A stretch of DNA of 64,000 nt, from positions 3,596,001 to 3,660,000 of the forward strand of contig NZ_AP025739.1 in NCBI RefSeq assembly GCF_003574315.2, read 5' to 3'. This stretch comes from Capsulimonas corticalis (GTDB lineage Bacteria; Armatimonadota; Armatimonadia; Armatimonadales; Capsulimonadaceae). Both the position numbers and the translations under genes were made by a program. Below the pieces are notes generated by a model that worked only from the letters and a program-made list of their open reading frames with translations, did no database searches and was not told where the DNA came from. This document shows, piece by piece, positions 62,153 through 64,000 of this stretch; the stretch's first letter is position 1, and every line of letters starts with the position of its first letter.

Positions 62153-62884
62153 TTACTTGTAGAGGTTCTGCGAGTAGTTCAAGACCGTATAGCCGCTGGC
62201 GTCGCTCGGTCCGGTGCTGAACGGCGTGTTGTCCAGCGTCCACATATTCACCGTGCCGCCGGCGCCGCCGTCGGTAGCGTCCAGGGTGGACAGGGGCCGC
62301 ATGGATTTCGCGTGGCCGTCCAGGAAGAGGAAGTTCGCGAAGCCGGTGTGTCCAGAGAACAGGTTGCCCTGATGATCCGTGGCGACGGTCGGCTGCGCCC
62401 ATCCCCAGGTCAGGTCCACATAGAAATCGGTGTACTTGGTGGTGCTCTCCACCACGCCGATCGTCTGGGAGGGAGCCTGCAAGCTCGCCAGCGAGACCGT
62501 CGGGCTGGTGGGGTTATTCAGGTCGGTGAACGGGCGGTTGGAGCCCGTGTTCACGGAGTAAGACACGTTGCCGATGCCTTCCGTATCCGCCTGATCCTTC
62601 TTTGGATTGGACGGGCACTGGAGCACGGCGTAGCTCTTAACATACGGCTGGCAGAGGAAATGCCAGTTCTTGCCGTTATAAGCCGTGTAGCGCGGCATCA
62701 GCAGCTCATCATAGTCCTGCGAATACTGCATGATCGCCAGACCGATCTGCTTTTCGTTCGACAAGCAGGCCGTCTGCCGGGCCTTTTCGCGCGCCTTGGC
62801 GAAAACGGGGAAGAGGATCGCCGCCAGGATGGCAATGATCGCGATCACGACGAGAAGCTCGATGAGAGTAAAACCTTTGCGCAT
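62153..62884 (-). CDS. DUF1559-type pseudopilin, stand-alone
   Basis: 243 residues. A very short leader (MRKG) precedes [20 protein letters not shown], with [19 protein letters not shown]. The C-terminal motif [17 protein letters not shown] fits H-X9-DG. Here, unlike the copies at 7387 and 21659, no CAZyme gene follows on the strand, and the gene is convergent with azoR. The upstream region (62885-63475) is non-coding. Confidence 0.92.
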   Translation of the reverse strand: MRKGFTLIELLVVIAIIAILAAILFPVFAKAREKARQTACLSNEKQIGLAIMQYSQDYDELLMPRYTAYNGKNWHFLCQPYVKSYAVLQCPSNPKKDQADTEGIGNVSYSVNTGSNRPFTDLNNPTSPTVSLASLQAPSQTIGVVESTTKYTDFYVDLTWGWAQPTVATDHQGNLFSGHTGFANFLFLDGHAKSMRPLSTLDATDGGAGGTVNMWTLDNTPFSTGPSDASGYTVLNYSQNLYK

Positions 62885-63475
62885 AATTGCTTCCTTTACC
62901 TAGATCGTAATGGTTGCTAAGTGGATCAAACCACGGTGTCACAACATTGAGGGCACGAGTTCATTGTATCACCTGAGGAACCAAATGTCAACCGTTTTTG
63001 TTCCAGGTTTTGATCAATCAAATAAATATTGATCCGAACTCAAAACTCATCATTTCAGTGAAAAACCGTATGAAATATCCGGTGTTTTCCCGTTTTACCC
63101 ATGCGTATTGGAATATATACAGGAAATTCAGAGCAATTCCCGGGGCGGATCGCCTTTGTATTATCGGCTCCTGATAAGCTTTGGTACACTGTTAATAATG
63201 TTTGGTTTTTCCTCTAATCGACAGGCAAATACCGTAATCTTCACTACCTTCATGAAATCGACCAGGATTAACCGGTTGCAAAATGGGGTAAATGTATGGC
63301 ATAATAGTTCATCACCCCGTCTACGCAGACATTGAACTAGGCTAAAAAGCGTTTTTGAAAACGCCGCCGACCTGCATTGTTGCAGTATTTCTATAATTCA
63401 AAACGCGCTCAAGTGTTCTCTGTTGAGCAAGCGCACGAATGATTCAATACTACATGATGTAAGGACGGTACGCCC
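62885..63475. other. AT-rich intergenic region between two pseudopilin genes
   Basis: 591 bp, clearly AT-richer than the rest of the window. A 75-codon frame at 63108-63335 lacks a ribosome site and family features and is not called. It must hold the divergent promoters of the pseudopilin genes at 62153 and 63476. Confidence 0.65.
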
Positions 63476-64000
63476 ATGTCTCACATTACCACTCGGCCAC
63501 GCTCCCGCACGGCCTTCACCCTGATTGAGCTCCTCGTCGTCATCGCCATTATAGCGATTCTCGCGGCGATACTCTTCCCGGTTTTCGCCCAAGCTCGGGA
63601 AAAGGCGCGCGCCGCCAGCTGTCTTTCAAACCTAAAGCAAAATGCCTTGGGGATCATGCAATACACTCAGGATAATGATGAGAAGGTTCCGGCTGGGCAG
63701 TATTGCGCGAGAGGTGCACAAAGTGTATTTTGTGATGAATCGCCCGGATCAATCCGTACATGGGTTGACGCTGTTCAACCATATACAAAAAATTTGGATA
63801 TCACTCATTGTCCAGATAACCCAAAAAATCCCTACGGTTTAGATTATCCGCCGAACGCGCAATATATTACTCCCTTCGTATTGCCATCATACGGCTACAA
63901 TCAAACTTATCTCAATCCTGCTCCTGCTGATTGTACCGGACTTGCTGAAGATGATGCGCCTTGGGGTTTTCCAATATCCATTGCTGCCATAGAAGCACCG
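63476..64000 (+). CDS. DUF1559-type pseudopilin, 5' part, runs off the window
   Basis: ATG 63476, open to base 64000 (175 codons). The leader [13 protein letters not shown] is followed by [20 protein letters not shown], then [19 protein letters not shown] and [16 protein letters not shown]. The sequence after residue 50 has AT-rich codons (for example GTATTTTGTGATGAATCG), unlike the copies at 7387 and 21659. The C-terminal H-X9-DG motif lies outside the window. AAGGAC lies 11 nt before the start. Confidence 0.9.
   Translation, partial: MSHITTRPRSRTAFTLIELLVVIAIIAILAAILFPVFAQAREKARAASCLSNLKQNALGIMQYTQDNDEKVPAGQYCARGAQSVFCDESPGSIRTWVDAVQPYTKNLDITHCPDNPKNPYGLDYPPNAQYITPFVLPSYGYNQTYLNPAPADCTGLAEDDAPWGFPISIAAIEAP

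Noticed and set aside
63108-63335. 75-codon frame between two pseudopilin genes
   Set aside because: No start context, no domain, lies in the AT-rich promoter region.

Overview
The window is about 62% GC and carries dense, mostly short intergenic bacterial DNA. It contains four DUF1559-type pseudopilins with the N-terminal signature [20 protein letters not shown] and an H-X9-DG-type C-terminal motif. It also has many secreted glycoside hydrolases, many TetR regulators and several lipoproteins. DUF1559 expansions of this kind are known from Planctomycetes, Lentisphaerae and Armatimonadota. With the CAZyme content I favour an aerobic, didermic Armatimonadota bacterium such as a Capsulimonas relative. 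That is an inference from style, since no rRNA is present.

Layout. 0-1 kb: tail of an SGNH/GDSL hydrolase and an AT-richer orphan gene. 1.2-9.5 kb: a chitin/GlcNAc operon on the minus strand (pseudopilin, lipoprotein, GH18 chitinase, GH20 hexosaminidase, NagB, sodium:solute symporter) behind a GntR/LacI-type repressor with a readable promoter and operator. 9.6-15.1 kb: SRAP protein, small orphans, tRNA-Arg(CCG), SRPBCC protein, metallophosphoesterase and a VWA protein. 15.2-17.3 kb: ECF sigma factor, zinc-finger anti-sigma and a PilT-like ATPase in one overlapping operon. 17.5-23.5 kb: a second pseudopilin-led operon (pseudopilin, PhyH dioxygenase, GH78 rhamnosidase) opposite an AraC regulator. 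23.6-32.7 kb: a kinase-like protein, then a TetR gene and an AbrB-TolC-HlyD-RND efflux operon. 32.9-36.1 kb: CysE, LD-carboxypeptidase, two small basic secreted proteins and an OB-fold lipoprotein. 36.1-43.7 kb: aldehyde dehydrogenase, GlmS, a beta-barrel protein, a small secreted helical protein and a GGDEF/HD-GYP protein. 43.8-50.2 kb: an HxlR regulator with an MhqO/MhqD-like electrophile-detoxification pair, TetR plus DHA2 exporter, a secreted intradiol dioxygenase and NIPSNAP. 50.2-57.5 kb: a clan GH-A glycosidase, PBP2/PBP1A, GT2 and GNAT. 57.8-62.1 kb: a second TetR/DHA2 exporter pair and a TetR/AzoR pair. 62.1-64 kb: two more pseudopilins, the last cut by the window end.

How it fits together. 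Secreted hydrolases (GH18, GH20, GH78, clan GH-A) feed sugar catabolism and amino-sugar flux (NagB one way, GlmS the other). In two separate places a pseudopilin is the first gene of a CAZyme operon that sits beside its own regulator. Three efflux systems and two quinone/azo detoxification loci suit life with plant phenolics. Short palindromes in the promoters link these regulators to targets. In particular a 13-bp TGAC-N5-GTCA site recurs before a TetR gene, before its MFS neighbour and inside the promoter of the RND operon 14 kb away.

Non-coding structure is a second theme. There are three and a half copies of a 135-155 bp hairpin element (A). There are two opposite-facing copies of an element (B) with perfect 78-bp and 51-bp inverted arms and a compensatory base-pair change between copies. 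There is one 153-bp element (C) at the 3' end of the rhamnosidase, and a perfect 36-bp palindrome abutting the GntR-type gene's promoter.
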